Of a stretch of 64,000 bases of DNA, positions 46,653 to 59,605 are shown one piece after another. Origin of the DNA: Aquatica leii (lineage: Eukaryota > Arthropoda > Insecta > Coleoptera > Lampyridae); the NCBI GenBank assembly GCA_035610365.1, contig CM069436.1, positions 36,773,117-36,837,116 on the forward strand. Direction: 5' to 3'. Position numbers and translations under genes: made by a program. The notes beneath the pieces were generated by a model that did no database searches, was not told where the DNA came from, and saw only the letters and a program-made list of their open reading frames with translations. Every line of letters starts with the position of its first letter. Position 1 is the stretch's first letter.

Positions 46653-47100
46653 CACCAAGTTAGGTAAGAATTCAACGTCTGTTTTGGTGTGGGAAACCAC
46701 GTGGTTTGGTCGTATCTTTTTTTAATGAAAACTTAAATTTCGCAGAATATTTGAATCTTTTACAAACTAACATAGCAGAAAAAAGTGGATAAAAAACCTA
46801 GAACCAAAAAAATGACTTGCAAGGTTTCTTAAAAAGTAAGTATAATGTAAGTGTTATGACACCGCAGAAAAATTACAACAAATTGTTATAGAAGATCATT
46901 TACAGGTTTGTGCAATCGTTTAATTTGTAGAGACAAAGACTTTTACAACCGGAGTCTTTATTAAGATAGGATCGTCTTACGGGTTTGGATAGTGTCATTG
47001 TTGTAACCAAAGTTGCCAACGTTTTGTTCACTTTTGTAAGCAATAAAAAAATAACCAAAGAAAGAATAGCTAGAATCACCCAAACGTTATCAAAATCTAT

Positions 47101-47533
47101 CTTGTGACCTATAGTGAAACGATGTTCAACAGTCGAAGATTTTTTTTATACAACATTTATGTGTGTAATGACGAAACAACCGGTTTTGCCAATGTAGACT
47201 TAGCCACACAAGCAAGAAAGTTAGTATACACCTTGAAATACAAGTTGTTACATGCCAAAATTAACACAAAGTCACTGCCTGCAATGTAGTAACATAAACG
47301 GGGGTTGTGCCACTAGCTCAATGGAGAAGGGGTGGGTTTTATTTAAAAGTTTCGTGATCGAAATGGATTTACTTGACGAATACACAAAATCGATAAATAA
47401 TAATGTCGAAATCAAAGGGCGCCAGGAAGGGGTAAAGCTTAATGGACTAATGACCCTTGCCAACCATAAGTCCGCTTCTGTAGTATGCACCCCCAACGGA
47501 CTTACCTTAGAGGGTGCATTTGCTAAAATCTAA
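47101..47533 (+). other. Unassigned open frames with non-local composition
   Basis: Frames 47104-47289 (ending YTLKYKLLHAKINTKSLPAM) and 47252-47533 (containing SSMEKGWVLFKSFVIEMDLL and ANHKSASVVCTPNGLTLEGA) overlap, the second ending at a natural stop. The segment 47290-47530 is clearly richer in GC than its surroundings and uses balanced residues. It follows the Gypsy C 3' LTR. I do not recognise the protein. Candidates are an extra retroelement gene, an endogenous viral fragment, or a host exon. No start or splice signal decides between them. Confidence 0.35.
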
Positions 47534-49330
47534 AATAAACTAATAAAGTTACACACGCGGAGGCCGACGGAATTAAAAGCTCTTTACAATTTAATAATTT
47601 AACATTTATTTGAACAAAATAAAACAAAATGAATAAAATAATAAAATAAAATAATTGAATTGAAATTGACAAAATTAATCACACAAAACAGTAGCAAAAT
47701 AATAGAAAAATTACGTGAATGCACGTTAGATCAAAACAAATTTACAGTTAATGGAATAAAATACACAAACAAAATAATAAAATACACAATACAGAATTTT
47801 AAAGAAATAAACAGCACAAATTAATCAATCTAAAAACATCTATGATCACGGCCGTGTGTGTCGATATAATTTAAAAACAAAATGAAAAATACTTATAAAA
47901 CTAACATATAAATATAAAATTTGAATCGATAATTCGGTCCCGTTTAATAACTTTTAAACTTGGGATAAAACAGTACCGTAAAATACGGTCATTAATTAGT
48001 TACATTAACGATAACTTCGAGACACTTGTAATTTTTACTTGAAAATTCAAAGCTTTTAACACTTAATCGCGTAAACGTAAATTTCACATATCAATAGATG
48101 GTGCAAAATAAATACCTTGATTTACTCGAAGACGGGCTTTTGGTTAGCGTAGGCCAGCAGAACGTCCGGGACCTCGATAGGGTACCAAATCCAGATGAAT
48201 AAATTTACCAACGGAAGAATTATTATTGATCCGCCCCTAAGGCGAAAGATGAGATTGCGAAACAAACTCACGCACAAAATTCACTTAACGAAACATGCGA
48301 TATTAATTAGGAAAACAGTGATCTCCATGAACCGTAATTACGAAAAAGGAAAGTTTTATTTTCCACTTAAGCATCACTGTACCATTTTCACTTACTTCCG
48401 CGGTAACTACTATAAAAGGTGAATTATCACCTGCGTTAACTACATTCTGACGTCTGCCAATCAACTTCGAACTCCTTCCTCATTTACCAAAATCACACCT
48501 ATATATCAACTTTTGTCGACTGCCCTTTCCACAAAGGCTGCGTTCGAAACCTCAAACACCAAAATACTCTCGCGAAGAAGTGCAATAAAGAGGCAAACAG
48601 TACATATTACGTCATAGTCATATTATTAGGACACAGCGTTTCGCTTGTACGTGAAAATGTCAATTTGACAAAATATTATATTACAAGAATTTAAACTGCC
48701 TAATAAATTAAGATAACGACTTAATTTTTCCACGTAATCTAAACGATTGACATAAAGAAATTCAAGTACAAATGTACTCGAACAAAGAACTTTTAAATCC
48801 ACTTAAAATAAACAAACGGCGAAAATAGAGTTAATTACGATTATATCTCAGAAGGAAAACATAACTCACAACTGGAATTTTTCAACAATCCAAGTGAAAC
48901 ATTCAATAAGCAAAATCGCGAAAGCAGATGATTCACGGCGTAACAACATACAAAACTAAATCAGCAATTACATTGTAACTTTGAATTTAAAATCGTAAAA
49001 TAACTTATTAAACTCAATCTAAAATCACATTAACACAAATTCACAATACATTAAATGAAAATCGTCAATCCAAATACTGTGTCCGTTACCAAAAATTACT
49101 TAAACAACCAATCGATTTTTAAACGATGGTTACAAAGTGTAAAAATATTGTCCTTGGGATAAAGAAAAATTAGAGATTTTGCCTGTTGAGTTTTATATGA
49201 GATTAATACCATTCTTGAATATCATGTTTTATATAACCGTTGTTCACCAAGGTTCTAGTAAGATGACGGAGTCAAATAGAAAAAACGCAATAAACTAAAT
49301 ATTCAATAACTAAAAGGTTCTGTGCAGAAT
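47534..49330. other. Non-coding stretch of atypical composition with promoter-like site
   Basis: More mixed sequence than the AT deserts, with tacgccctaagg-type GC patches absent elsewhere. A TATA-like tataaaagg (48411-48419) overlaps the inverted repeat aggtga-atta-tcacct (48417-48432), and a pyrimidine-rich region follows. This could be part of an LTR or a promoter. No protein frame is convincing. Confidence 0.35.
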
Positions 49331-51204
49331 GATGATGAGACAAAGCATGAAGGTATCTGTCTGTATGAATAATTTTGCAATACAAAAACTGACCAAAAAG
49401 TTCATCGAGCGTACAAGTCATTGCACCGGCATTCAGTTGCGCACTTTGTTCGGCGTCAATGAACTGAACAAAAATGTTTTAGTTAAATAAAAACATAATT
49501 TTAATTTCTAAACACATAGAACCAAAATGATGAAATCAATGTTTACCATATTAATAATTTTTAATATTAATAACTAAAATGTTAGTTTACTTTAATATGA
49601 AAATAAAATTCCTAAGAACGCCACAAATTTTCCGCATATTTTAAAGTCAACAAGTCGCAACTTATTTTTTAATCACAAACTTAGTAATTATTACAAATCA
49701 GTATATCAACATTTATGTATGTAAAAAAGTTTTAACTATGTGATGTAATTAAAGTTACATCTAATAACAATGATTTTCTAACTCAAAAACTGCACAGAAG
49801 CATTGCTAATTTCTTTCGCCTTGATTAGATTTAAGCATAAAATTATATTATTTGTAAACAGATAATTATAATTATTTTATAAAAAAATTTGTTTTATAAT
49901 TGGTTATTTCTACGTAAACAAATATTTAATTAAATTAATATTGATGTGTATTACGTGTATGTTAAAATAAATATTTATTATTAATTAAAGAAATAACTAT
50001 TTGCCTAAAAATTAGTTTACTATTAAAAAATACATCAAATTTTTAACTTAAATAACTGTACATAACAAAAAAAAATTGTTTTGCAACTTTTTATACTCTA
50101 ATTGATTTGTACAAAAACAGTAATAAAAATCTATAATACCTATATAATTTTTTCACTAAATGTTTTTTCAATATTCCTAATTAAAAAGTTTAAACATTTT
50201 CAAATTTAGTAAGTTTAAACTTTCTATACCATACAATTTGATATTTTACGCCGTTCATGTAGTAGTGGGTTTATGTGAATATTAATTGAACAATTAGTTT
50301 TGTATTACTGCTTTCAAAATCTATACTTTTTATTATTATTTTAACTCAAAACAAGCAATATTTATTGTAAATTAGTAAAAAATTTATTAATTACAAAAAT
50401 TATTTTCAATTAAATAACTGCAATGCATCATCAACAACAAATATGTATAAGTCAAGATTGTAAAATACACGTGATAAGTTTTTCAGTTAGAATGTTTAGC
50501 TTAATGTTTAATAACATTACAAAACATATTGTAAAATTTGTTCTTTCGTTAATAATAAAACTATGCTGTGTTGTTTTCTTATAGTTGTAAAACTCTTATC
50601 TAATTTTTGATGGTACAGTAATAATCTAACGTATCTTATTTATTGCTTCAAGTAGATGTCAAACAATTTCTTTAAATAACATTTTTTATATTCACTAGCA
50701 AAATCAAAAATATTGTTGACATAAAGAATACATTTTAATAAAGAACTTCGTTTTGAAGATTTATTTACTTCGATTTTCATTAGCATTATTTCTTAATGTA
50801 CAAAACTATTTAAAAATATTCTAAACCGGCACTAACAAAAGATGTGTTATACTTTCAAAATTATTTTAAACGTCTAGCGTGTCAAGATATAATTCTAAAC
50901 CGATTGGATTCTACTCTAGCTTAACTACTCATTTGGATTAGCATCTATATGAAATCTTTTTTATTCAGATTTTTTCCAGTTTCTTATGTAAAATTTTAAT
51001 CTTAACAGTATATTAGTATTTATTATTTACTTAGTCAGGTTTTTTAGGAACAGATATTACTATAATTGTCAAAGTCGCTACAAGCAGCGTAGCGTCGTCG
51101 AATTTATTAAATTTTAACGGCAGGATTAAATAATAACTATTTACACAGCTGTCTATTTAATAAAATACTAGTTTATTTCTTTCTTCTTTGTTTTATAGGG
51201 TCTA
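49331..51204. other. AT-rich non-coding stretch
   Basis: Nothing recognisable on either strand. Confidence 0.45.
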
Positions 51205-52520
51205 CTGCAGAACATAAACTTTCTCCATTTTCTTCCATGTGTCTCTATCTTGGGTTTTTAGTATCCAATTTTTTCCTGTTGTTTTTTACTTGCCTATAAG
51301 AAAAGTATAGCATTCGCAATTTTTTTTCAAAAAATTTTTTTTTGAAGAATTTTACGTTTCAAAGTCTCCTAAATCAGAAAAACGTAATTTTGACAAAAAA
51401 AATTTGGGTGTCTGTGTGTGTGTGTGTGTGTCTGTGTGTAACGATGACTCGCGAACCAAAAGTCCTAGTAACTTGAAATTTGGTATGGAGCTGCCTTTTT
51501 ATATTCTCTCGGTTCTATCAAAAGATGGGTCTAATAAAAAAAACGAAAGTGGGTGTATCCGCTATTTTTAACAATTTTTCTTATATAATTTTGTACGAAT
51601 GTAAATTATTCGAATTATTTTTATAGTTTCTTATCGAGACAATACTTCCTAACAATTTATTAGATATTTAATTTATAATTTAAAGTGATTTCCATTATAT
51701 AATGTAGGTTCGAATCCTGCCTGCGACGATTTTTTTTTAGAAAAAATAAATAGCCGGTTGCACAAAAGTCTGGTTAATTGGCAATTTACTAATTGTTTTT
51801 AATACAAACATATCACTTCAAAGTGGTTTTATGACAACATAACGTTATAAAAATACATTTCTTCATCATTCCTTAAAGGAAAGTCGTGTGGTGACCACAC
51901 CAGTTTTTTTCATTGTGCTTGTTGTCGTCTAACTTTTGTTTTTGTTTTTCATAGTCTGCATTGTAATAGATTCTTTGTCCAATTTACGTTGTCTCTAGCA
52001 ATATGACCTGCCCAACGCCATTTCAGACTAGCAATCTTTTTGCGCTGTGCTTTGTTAGCGTCATTGTTTCCATGTTATATGTAACCACTGCTAAGCTGCC
52101 ATGTCTTTCGCTTGTTTGGTATTTTGGCGTTTGTAAAGATATAACTAAGTTTTGCAAAAACTGTGAAATTAATCCTTCTATTTAGCTCGGCTGTCTGGTA
52201 TTCTTCTCTTCTGATGTTATGTCCTAAATAGCTTTATTCTGGAACATTTTATATAGCTTGATTTCTTAAAGTAATACTAATATTTTTTTAACTCATAGTT
52301 TGAGTCTTTTTAATATTTATTTTTAAGTCTATTGTTTGAAAGGCTTCGTTTAATTGATGCATCATGTATTTTAATATTTCTGCACTGTAATTTACTAAAA
52401 CTATATCGTCTGCGAATCTTAAATTGTTTAAGCTTATTCCATCTATGTTAATACCTTTATCTTGCCATGATGTCAAGATGATGACAAAAATATTATAACT
52501 ATTTAAATATAAAATCATTT
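51205..52520 (-). pseudogene. RTE-type LINE, RT end and C-terminus (interrupted)
   Basis: The minus-strand frame 52518-52288 reads DKGINIDGISLNNLRFADDI, with the catalytic FADD intact at 52416-52405, and LNEAFQTIDLKINIKKTQTM. Further on, in changing frames, come SEEKNTRQPS-like residues and then KIASLKWRWAGHIARDNVNW (about 52026-51967), the WRWAGHxAR block typical of RTE-type and related endonuclease-RT proteins. The final residues WILKTQDRDTWKKMEKVYVL with a stop lie at about 51275-51208. About 600 bp of unrelated DNA (51302-51901) separates the last two blocks. The copy is 5'-truncated and dead. Confidence 0.8.
51302..51901. mobile_element. Insertion in RTE LINE carrying a pol III B box and TG repeat
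   Basis: The segment splits the LINE C-terminus. It holds a TG-rich microsatellite (51409-51440) and ggttcgaatcc at 51707-51717, an exact match to the RNA polymerase III B-box consensus GGTTCGANNCC. That box sits in a 5 bp T-arm-like helix (gtagg/cctgc), followed by ctgcgacg and a run of eight T. No tRNA 5' half or clear A box is present. One edge ends in gtgtgg-tga-ccacac (51886-51900). A tRNA-related SINE remnant or a composite insertion is possible. Confidence 0.5.
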
Positions 52521-52789
52521 TTTTTATTCATTTTAATTCATTCATTATAACAGTTGTTTTGTAGAAAAAAAAACCTGAAAGTTTTAGTAATAATATTATT
52601 AACGGATTTTTTTACAGTTGTCTTTTTGTTTTTAATTTTCATTTTTCTTGTCAAACTTTGTTTTGCTTTCTATGAAAAATTCGTTTTAACTGCCATGAGT
52701 TTGTTTTTGTTGATTTTGGTAATATCTTTATTTCTAATCGTCATCGTAATTGTTTATATCACTATATTGTTCTAAAGAAGACAATTTAG

Positions 52790-54290
52790 CGTTTGCTTTT
52801 ACTGGTACCTTTTTTATTAAATATTATTTACTACACTTTACTCCTTTATTGTGCCAGAAGTCAGGATTACAGTTTCTACGTCTTTATTGCTTACTATGAA
52901 ATATTTGCCTTTTTTTGAGTTTCTTGGCTATGTAATTAAGATCCCCTTTGCTTTTAGCAATAATTAACTAGTTATTTGTTAAAAACAACGTAAATAATGT
53001 GTCATTTTGTATACTTAAGCCCATGGTTTTGCATTTACTCAGAGGAGTTCTATCTAAATAAATTTTTATATTTGTACGAAATAAGCAACATATTTATCTT
53101 AATCTCTTTGTGGTAGTAAAATAAGTGCTTAGTTTAATTGTTAACTTAATTTTTTGGAGTTATTCCAATAGTAGTTCTGTGTAGCTCAAATCAAAATATG
53201 ATCAATTTATAAGTTTTTATCTCTTTCCATAATCTTAAAATAGATACGTTGTTATACGTTTTTTAAAAATTTATAAAAACCACGTGGGCCTTTTTCTTAC
53301 GTTGCACTTCATTTTCTAGATTAAAAACATGCCTGTTCTTCTGTTTTTTTTTTCTTTTTTTTTATTAAGTTTCGCAGTACTTTTTGAGCACAATTTGCCT
53401 ATTATTGGTATTACCGCAATTTAAGCATCTATTAAAGATGCTTCAAAACATTTCTAGTAGTTATTATCGCCGCATTTGAACGCACATATCACAACGGGTC
53501 CAAAAGATTTTTTTAGTTTCGTTCTATTTACTACTTCTCTTACTTGTTTGATAGTTGTATGTTTTTTTTTAAACAGAGAGTTCTTCCTTTTTCAAAAGAA
53601 TTGTTTACGTTTTAGTTATTAATTCCTGCATATACTGTAGCCATTGTTTATTTGGTATATTGTTTAGCACGGTGTTTAATTGGTTTGTTCTTTTTATCAA
53701 TTTAATTTTTTTTTTAAATTAAGTTTTTGCGTTTTGTATTTAGTTGTTGATGCATTTACGTTTGTTTTTGCATGCGTTTTGTACTGTGTTCTAATTTGGT
53801 CGTCTTAGTTTTATAGTAGTCTTTGATACATTTTTTTCTTTTGTTTGATTTTCTTTTAAATAAGTCTGTCCCGTTAATAGTCTGTTTTGTGTTTTGGTCC
53901 CCTCGTCCAAGCGCAGTTGCAGTTTTTTATTACATAATTTATATGTTCATACCTTCCTTCAGTAGTTGTTTCTGTTTCAGTTTCTGTTCTAGTCTCCAGG
54001 AGTATATTATGCAAGTACTTTCATTTTCTAAACTGTCTAAGTTGTATCTGTTATTGATTTGTTGAAGTGTTTTTATAAATGGTATATAGATTACAGCTAC
54101 AACCAAATAGTGATCGGATCCACAGTCTGCTCTGATACTCACCTTTACATTCTGTATTTGGAACGTAGTCTGCTGTTTTATTATCAAATAATCTATAATT
54201 AATTTTATTCAACTCGTGTGTTAATATCAAGTGTATTTCTAAATGTCCTAATATATTAACAATAAAATAATTTTTGTGGTATAAAAATAA
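52790..54290 (-). pseudogene. RTE-type LINE: endonuclease and RT remnant
   Basis: Minus-strand 54187-53939 reads IIKQQTTFQIQNVKVSIRAD followed by CGSDHYLVVA, the end of the APE-type endonuclease. RT begins near 53565 (REVVNRTKLKKS, then GP), with IIGKLCSKSTAKL and EEQACF further on and WKIMERDK-like residues near 53230. From about 53077 the frame KIYLDRTPLSKCKTMGLSIQ leads to LFTLFLTNN at the catalytic position, where FADD is expected. The copy contains many stops and deletions. Because it covers the same RT region as 51205-52520, it is a separate LINE copy. Confidence 0.7.
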
Positions 54291-54299
54291 ACAAAAAAT

Positions 54300-55870
54300 T
54301 AGACAATTAAAATAAATCAACTGTTATATCTTTTGGATTTTTTCAAACGCCTGTACAATTGCAAAAGATTAAAATAACAAAAAATCCTTTAGTTTTTTAA
54401 AGTTAATCCATTCAAATTGTAGCCTGAAATATGAAAACTCTTAAAATTTCAGCATAATTTTTTTTAAAAACGGGTTGATTAAACGAGTTGATTTCAAATT
54501 TTTAAATTTTTATTCTCTTACGATACATGCACATTGATGTTTGAGTATGATTAAACTTTTATATTAATAGGGCAAATACTGAGATTAATTTAAATTCATA
54601 AAAAATCAATAAAATACACGTATTGTTATACCGCAAATGCTTTTTATTGTTTTATTTAGTGTAGGCTTAAAATTGCACGTGCTACTGTATAAATAAAATC
54701 ATCAAATATTGTCTATACTTGACTCTCAACCTACTAAAAAGTTAAAAACTGAATTACTAATGCTAAACACTATTTGCATACTATTTAAAAAAAAGTTATT
54801 ATTATATAATACATAATAAAACATATTATTTAAAAAAGGTAACTAAGCTAAAATTTATATAAACCTTTATTCAAAAAAATACTACAAAATTAACAAAGGG
54901 AAACTCTTAATTAATTTTTACTCAAATAATTGAACTACTTAATAAATACTTCTTAACAGTTTTTTTTAATTATTGAAATTAAAGTAAGTAAAATATTTTA
55001 TCATACAAAGTTAATAAAAATTAGTGAAACAGAGTGAAGTGTGTATTTTTGTAAATTTAATTGTTATTGCGTCTGTGACATACTTTGCTGTCTACGTTGC
55101 ATCGCTACAAGAACCTTTCGATAATATAAGAAAATGTCTTTGAAAATTCAATTTTTTATATTCTATTTTGCTTTATGTTGACATTCTTTAACGAAATATG
55201 TTTTTCATTTTTCTATACATATATATTTTATTAAAAAAACATGCAAAATAAATATTTGAAATTGTTTAATAATCAAAATAAAAGTCTACAAAATTGAAAT
55301 GCTTCAAAATGAGTTTTTTTTTGTTATTAAAGTAGTAAGTATTTTATTATTTTTTACATTCAGACAAAATAAAAATCTTTTTAAGCTATTTTATAATTTA
55401 AAAAACATAATTCTGTTAAAGACTAGTTCATTAAATATATAAGTATATAATACTTTACAGCATTTTTGTAATTTTATTGCATAAAGATTTCAAACGTAAT
55501 AGTAACTTAGACCTAAAACTAACATAAAATTTTAATGTTTTAGTAAGATCGCAATTTGCAGTAAATATATAAATATGTTTTAAAAATATAAAATGATGTT
55601 TAATAGCATATAACTTTACTATTATGTACGTCTAATTTTATATAAAATGTTTTCAACGATAGTAATATTGTTACTACATCGTTAAATTATTACTTTTGTG
55701 TACATTTGCGTATTCGTCTAAAATAAATTAAAAAATTTTTTAAATATTATTACTTTTAAAATATTTTAAACAATTTGTTAAATTTGAATTTGATTGTTTT
55801 TCAAATGGTAAAGTTTCCTAATATTCTGTATTTGACTGTTTGTAAGTTTAAAAAGGTTTAAAAATAAATT
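54300..55870. other. AT-rich non-coding stretch
   Basis: Nothing recognisable on either strand. Confidence 0.45.
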
Positions 55871-57620
55871 ATTAAATATACTATTGTGGAAATAGAAACA
55901 AAAGATAATGTAATCTACAAAAAAACTTATTTCTAACAAATTTTAAATAATTCAAAAACATTTAGTTTTTATAAAATCAATTCAAAATTTACATATCGTC
56001 TTAATTACACTTTTTCCCCACCGTTCCAATCGTTATCCACACCTCGTCCTTTTTTTTCCCTACTATTTAGCGCGGAATTTTAAAAATTTTAAATGTAGTT
56101 TTCCACACTGCTAATGTGCACAAACGCAAAAAAATTACATTTTAAAGTAACTACGTATTTTTTTAAACACAAGCAGCACAATAATAAACATCTTTGTAAA
56201 AACAACAATTTGTATCAGTGGTAAACACAAAAACGTGTCTAATTGTTTTTAAAAACAACTTTTTTTTAATAATAAGATTTTTCTAAATTTGTTTATAAAT
56301 AAAACTTTGTGTAAAATAGTCATATTAATAATACTTTAAAGAAATAAATTGGAATTTATTTTAATGATTTTCTGCCAGCTCTTTTCGAAAGTGATTAAAT
56401 AATTTTCAATTTCTTTTAAAAAACTGTAAATAAAATATTTATCTATTTGTTACGTGTGTTTAAAATAACATTATGTTTAAAAAATTTGGTTTGCATGTTA
56501 CAAAAATACTAATTTGTAGTTTAAATTAACTACATGTTTTTCTATTTAGCTGTTAACTATTATTTACATTTCTTACTATGTATACAATAAAATCAATTTT
56601 GACAAAACAATTCAATTGTTTAATAAAACAGACAACAAAATCCACACAATACATAAATACAATGTTGTGCAATTAGTAAGAAACTAACTAAATGCAGTTT
56701 AATATAATTAATTATAAAACATACAATTCTACTTTAATTTTTATTTGCTATAAATGTAACTTATGATACTGTAATATTTATGTTATTCATTTAGATGCAA
56801 TGTTTAATTTATTGTAAAATTTTTAAAGAAATTAAATATTTTTATTAATGATAATTCTGTAAATAGTAAAAAACATTTTTTTTTGTAAAATAATAAATTA
56901 ATATTTTGTAGTTGTTTAGAATTGTTAAAAACTATTTTAGCACTAATGTAAAAAGTACTTACATAAAAATTTGTGCGGTTTTGTAAAAAATTACGTTTTT
57001 TTCTAATGTAAGACTAAATTTGTTAAAAATGTTAAAAGTTTTAGTCAAAATTAACTTTGTATAATCAGCAAACAAAAAAATTATTTGATTAAAAAAATTC
57101 TAACATTAACAAAACATTAGTATAATTTGAAAAGTTATAACAAAATACTTTAAACCATAATTTAGTTGGTACTGTCGACAAAAAGGAACTAACGAATTAG
57201 TTTGTAAAAAGAATGTACAGTAAAATAAAAAATAAACAGTTTTTCTTCTATCAAATTCAACGTATAAATTGAAAAGATTTAATGTAATTTGTAGAACAAT
57301 TTTGATATATTTTTTAGAAAAAAAAAATTAAACGTTCGAACCAACGTAGTTACTAAAATTGCTTGACAGCAAATAATTTTTTTGTTACAAAATATTAGTT
57401 TTTCTCTAAACAAATTATAATGTTATCTGGAAATTTTGCAATCTAATTTATTTTTTCCATTTCTTCTAACATGTTATAAAATGTTAAAAATTGTCTGTAT
57501 AACTAAAAAAATTATTTATTTTATTATTTGGTTTGCGTTAATGTTTTCTTTTTAACTGTTGTTTTTAATTTAGAACATTGAGATTTGTTGTTTTTTTTGC
57601 AAGCAATATATACTTGTTTT
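55871..57620 (+). repeat. Unclassified long repeat, copy 2
   Basis: Second copy of the repeat at 39815-41760, same orientation. It starts around gtggaaatagaaac (55885) and ends around atatatacttgtttt (about 57605). The 205 bp core is at 56497-56701. Copy 2 is shorter, mainly because about 150 bp are missing near 57100. No coding capacity is seen. Confidence 0.75.
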
Positions 57621-59119
57621 ATATTTTTATTTATTTCATGTAAAACCATGTTTTTTTAAGTTTTTGTATGCATGTATGTAAATTTAAAAATGAAAAAAAA
57701 ACAGTTTGTTAAAATTTATAGTTCATTGTGTACTATACAAATAAAAATTAAACAAACTTACTACATTATATAAGTTTAGTTGATTTATTAGTTACAACGG
57801 TTAACATCTTTAAAGCTATTTGCAGTCATAATTAAAATATACACTTATGTAATAGTTAAATTAGTAATTAAGTTTTACACACTTATACTGTCTTTAATCA
57901 TTATAAAGTTTTAGTTTAATACAATAATAAAAAATATATTTATTGGTGAATATTTGATATAATTATAACAGAATTTTAAAATCTACGAAAAAAGACTCCA
58001 AATACATAGATTTTATTTCTTAAAAAAGTTATTCTTAAAAGTTGCCCGAAACTTAAAGTAAACTTATAAAATGTATCAGTAACTTTTTTTAAAGGAAAAT
58101 TACCAACGACTATAAAATAAAACTTTATAAAACCTAAATGTTTTTATAAATTTTTAAAGTTAAAAAATATTAATAAATTTATAGAAAATACATCAATAAA
58201 ATTCTGTTTTGTAATAAACATAAATACACTTAAAACACGTTTATATAGTATATTTTAGTAAATCTATTATTTTTCTTAAAAGGTAATTTTTAAAACAGAA
58301 GTAAAACAAAATTGTATTTCTAAAATTAACTAAGTAGGTAATACATGTTTAACGTGCCATCTTTGGGTTACTAAAATTACAACAGATTAAATCAAATAAA
58401 CATTGTATATGTATATATATATTAATAAATTTACAGTTAGCTTAAATAAATTAAATTGAATTAACAATTTTATAGAATAAAAAAAAGATTCCCTAAAGGA
58501 AACTTAGTTATTTAGAGAAAAACTAATTATCTATTATAATTTTTGACTTAATTTACCTATTGATATATATTATGACTTTTAACAATTTTTTTCATTTTTA
58601 AATATTTTTTTTAAAGTCTTTATTGCACGCTAAAAAAAATTTACATTTTTATTTAAGTCAAAAGAACAAACTGTAAAATTATTAACAAAAAAAAAATCAA
58701 AATTTAATTTCTATTGACTGTAGTCAGTCAGTGCCAATAATAATAATACCAATGCTTAAGCAATTTAATGTATTTGTTTGCTTTTAATGTTTTTTTAAGC
58801 AAAACGTTATTTTTTTGTTAGTCTCATCTAACAAAGATTGTCGATTTTGTTAAACGTTGCTAAAAAAATCCAAAAATAGTATCTACTTTATTCAAACTTA
58901 AAACGAATGTGTTTATTTTAGTCTTAGTTTAATTCTGTCTGTTTTACTTTGATTTCATAGTTTTTAAAATTGATTTTTACGAGTTACTTTTGAAATTTAT
59001 TGACTCATTTTAATTCATCAATATCACAAGTTTTAAACATCTTTAAACTTTTTATTAGTTTTTGAATAATAAATAATAATTAAAATTTAAAAAAAAAGAA
59101 CACAAATAAGCATGGTTTT
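57621..59119. other. AT-rich non-coding stretch
   Basis: Nothing recognisable on either strand. Confidence 0.45.
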
Positions 59120-59605
59120 TATTTAATAATGTGTTGATCCTTACTATTAGCTCTACATTCTTTTACTGTTCGTTGTTTTCATTCTAGCAACTAATCAATT
59201 TTCTTTTTAGTTATTGTATCCCAACCAATTTGCAATTGATGCCGAAAAGTTTTCTGTCTCTGTGGAAGATGCGCTAACTTTTTTAAATCTTCTACTCATA
59301 ATGTTTCACACGTTTTCAATGAGCAAAAAGTTGAGAGGTCTAAGTGGCCTTAGTAAAAGATTAACATAAATCTCTTTAAACCGGTCTTTGTTATGTTGGG
59401 ACGGGTATTATCTTCCTGACAAAATAGAAAAATCCGAGCGTTTATATTGCTTCTAGTGAATACTAAACGAGATTTACTACCATAGCTTACAGCACCCCAT
59501 AAAATAATCCCCACAGTGTTTTATACCGCTTTTATGCATTCACAAACACACTTCTCTATGCTATTCCAGATTCTAATAGAGTTGCAACTTTCACCACTTC
59601 AAATT
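59120..59605 (-). pseudogene. Tc1-like transposase, catalytic half
   Basis: One minus-strand frame, interrupted by a few stops, reads SGES at the position of the SDES first-Asp motif, then IILWGAVSYGSKSRLVF, FLFCQEDNTRPNIT (second Asp in the QDNxRPH-type motif), and in an adjacent frame LRPLNFLLIENV (Glu of the PDLNPIE-type motif). It ends QIGWDTITKKKID and KECRANSKDQHIIK. This is the Tc1/mariner DDE order. The first Asp appears to be Gly. The N-terminal DNA-binding part probably is the block at 60630-60830. Confidence 0.75.

Noticed and set aside
51705..51728. A tRNA gene
   Set aside because: Only the T-arm-like 3' part is present; no anticodon arm, D arm or matching 5' acceptor strand could be found upstream.
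52554..52775. 73-codon plus-strand frame rich in Leu, Ile and Phe
   Set aside because: Lies between two minus-strand LINE fragments; composition artefact.
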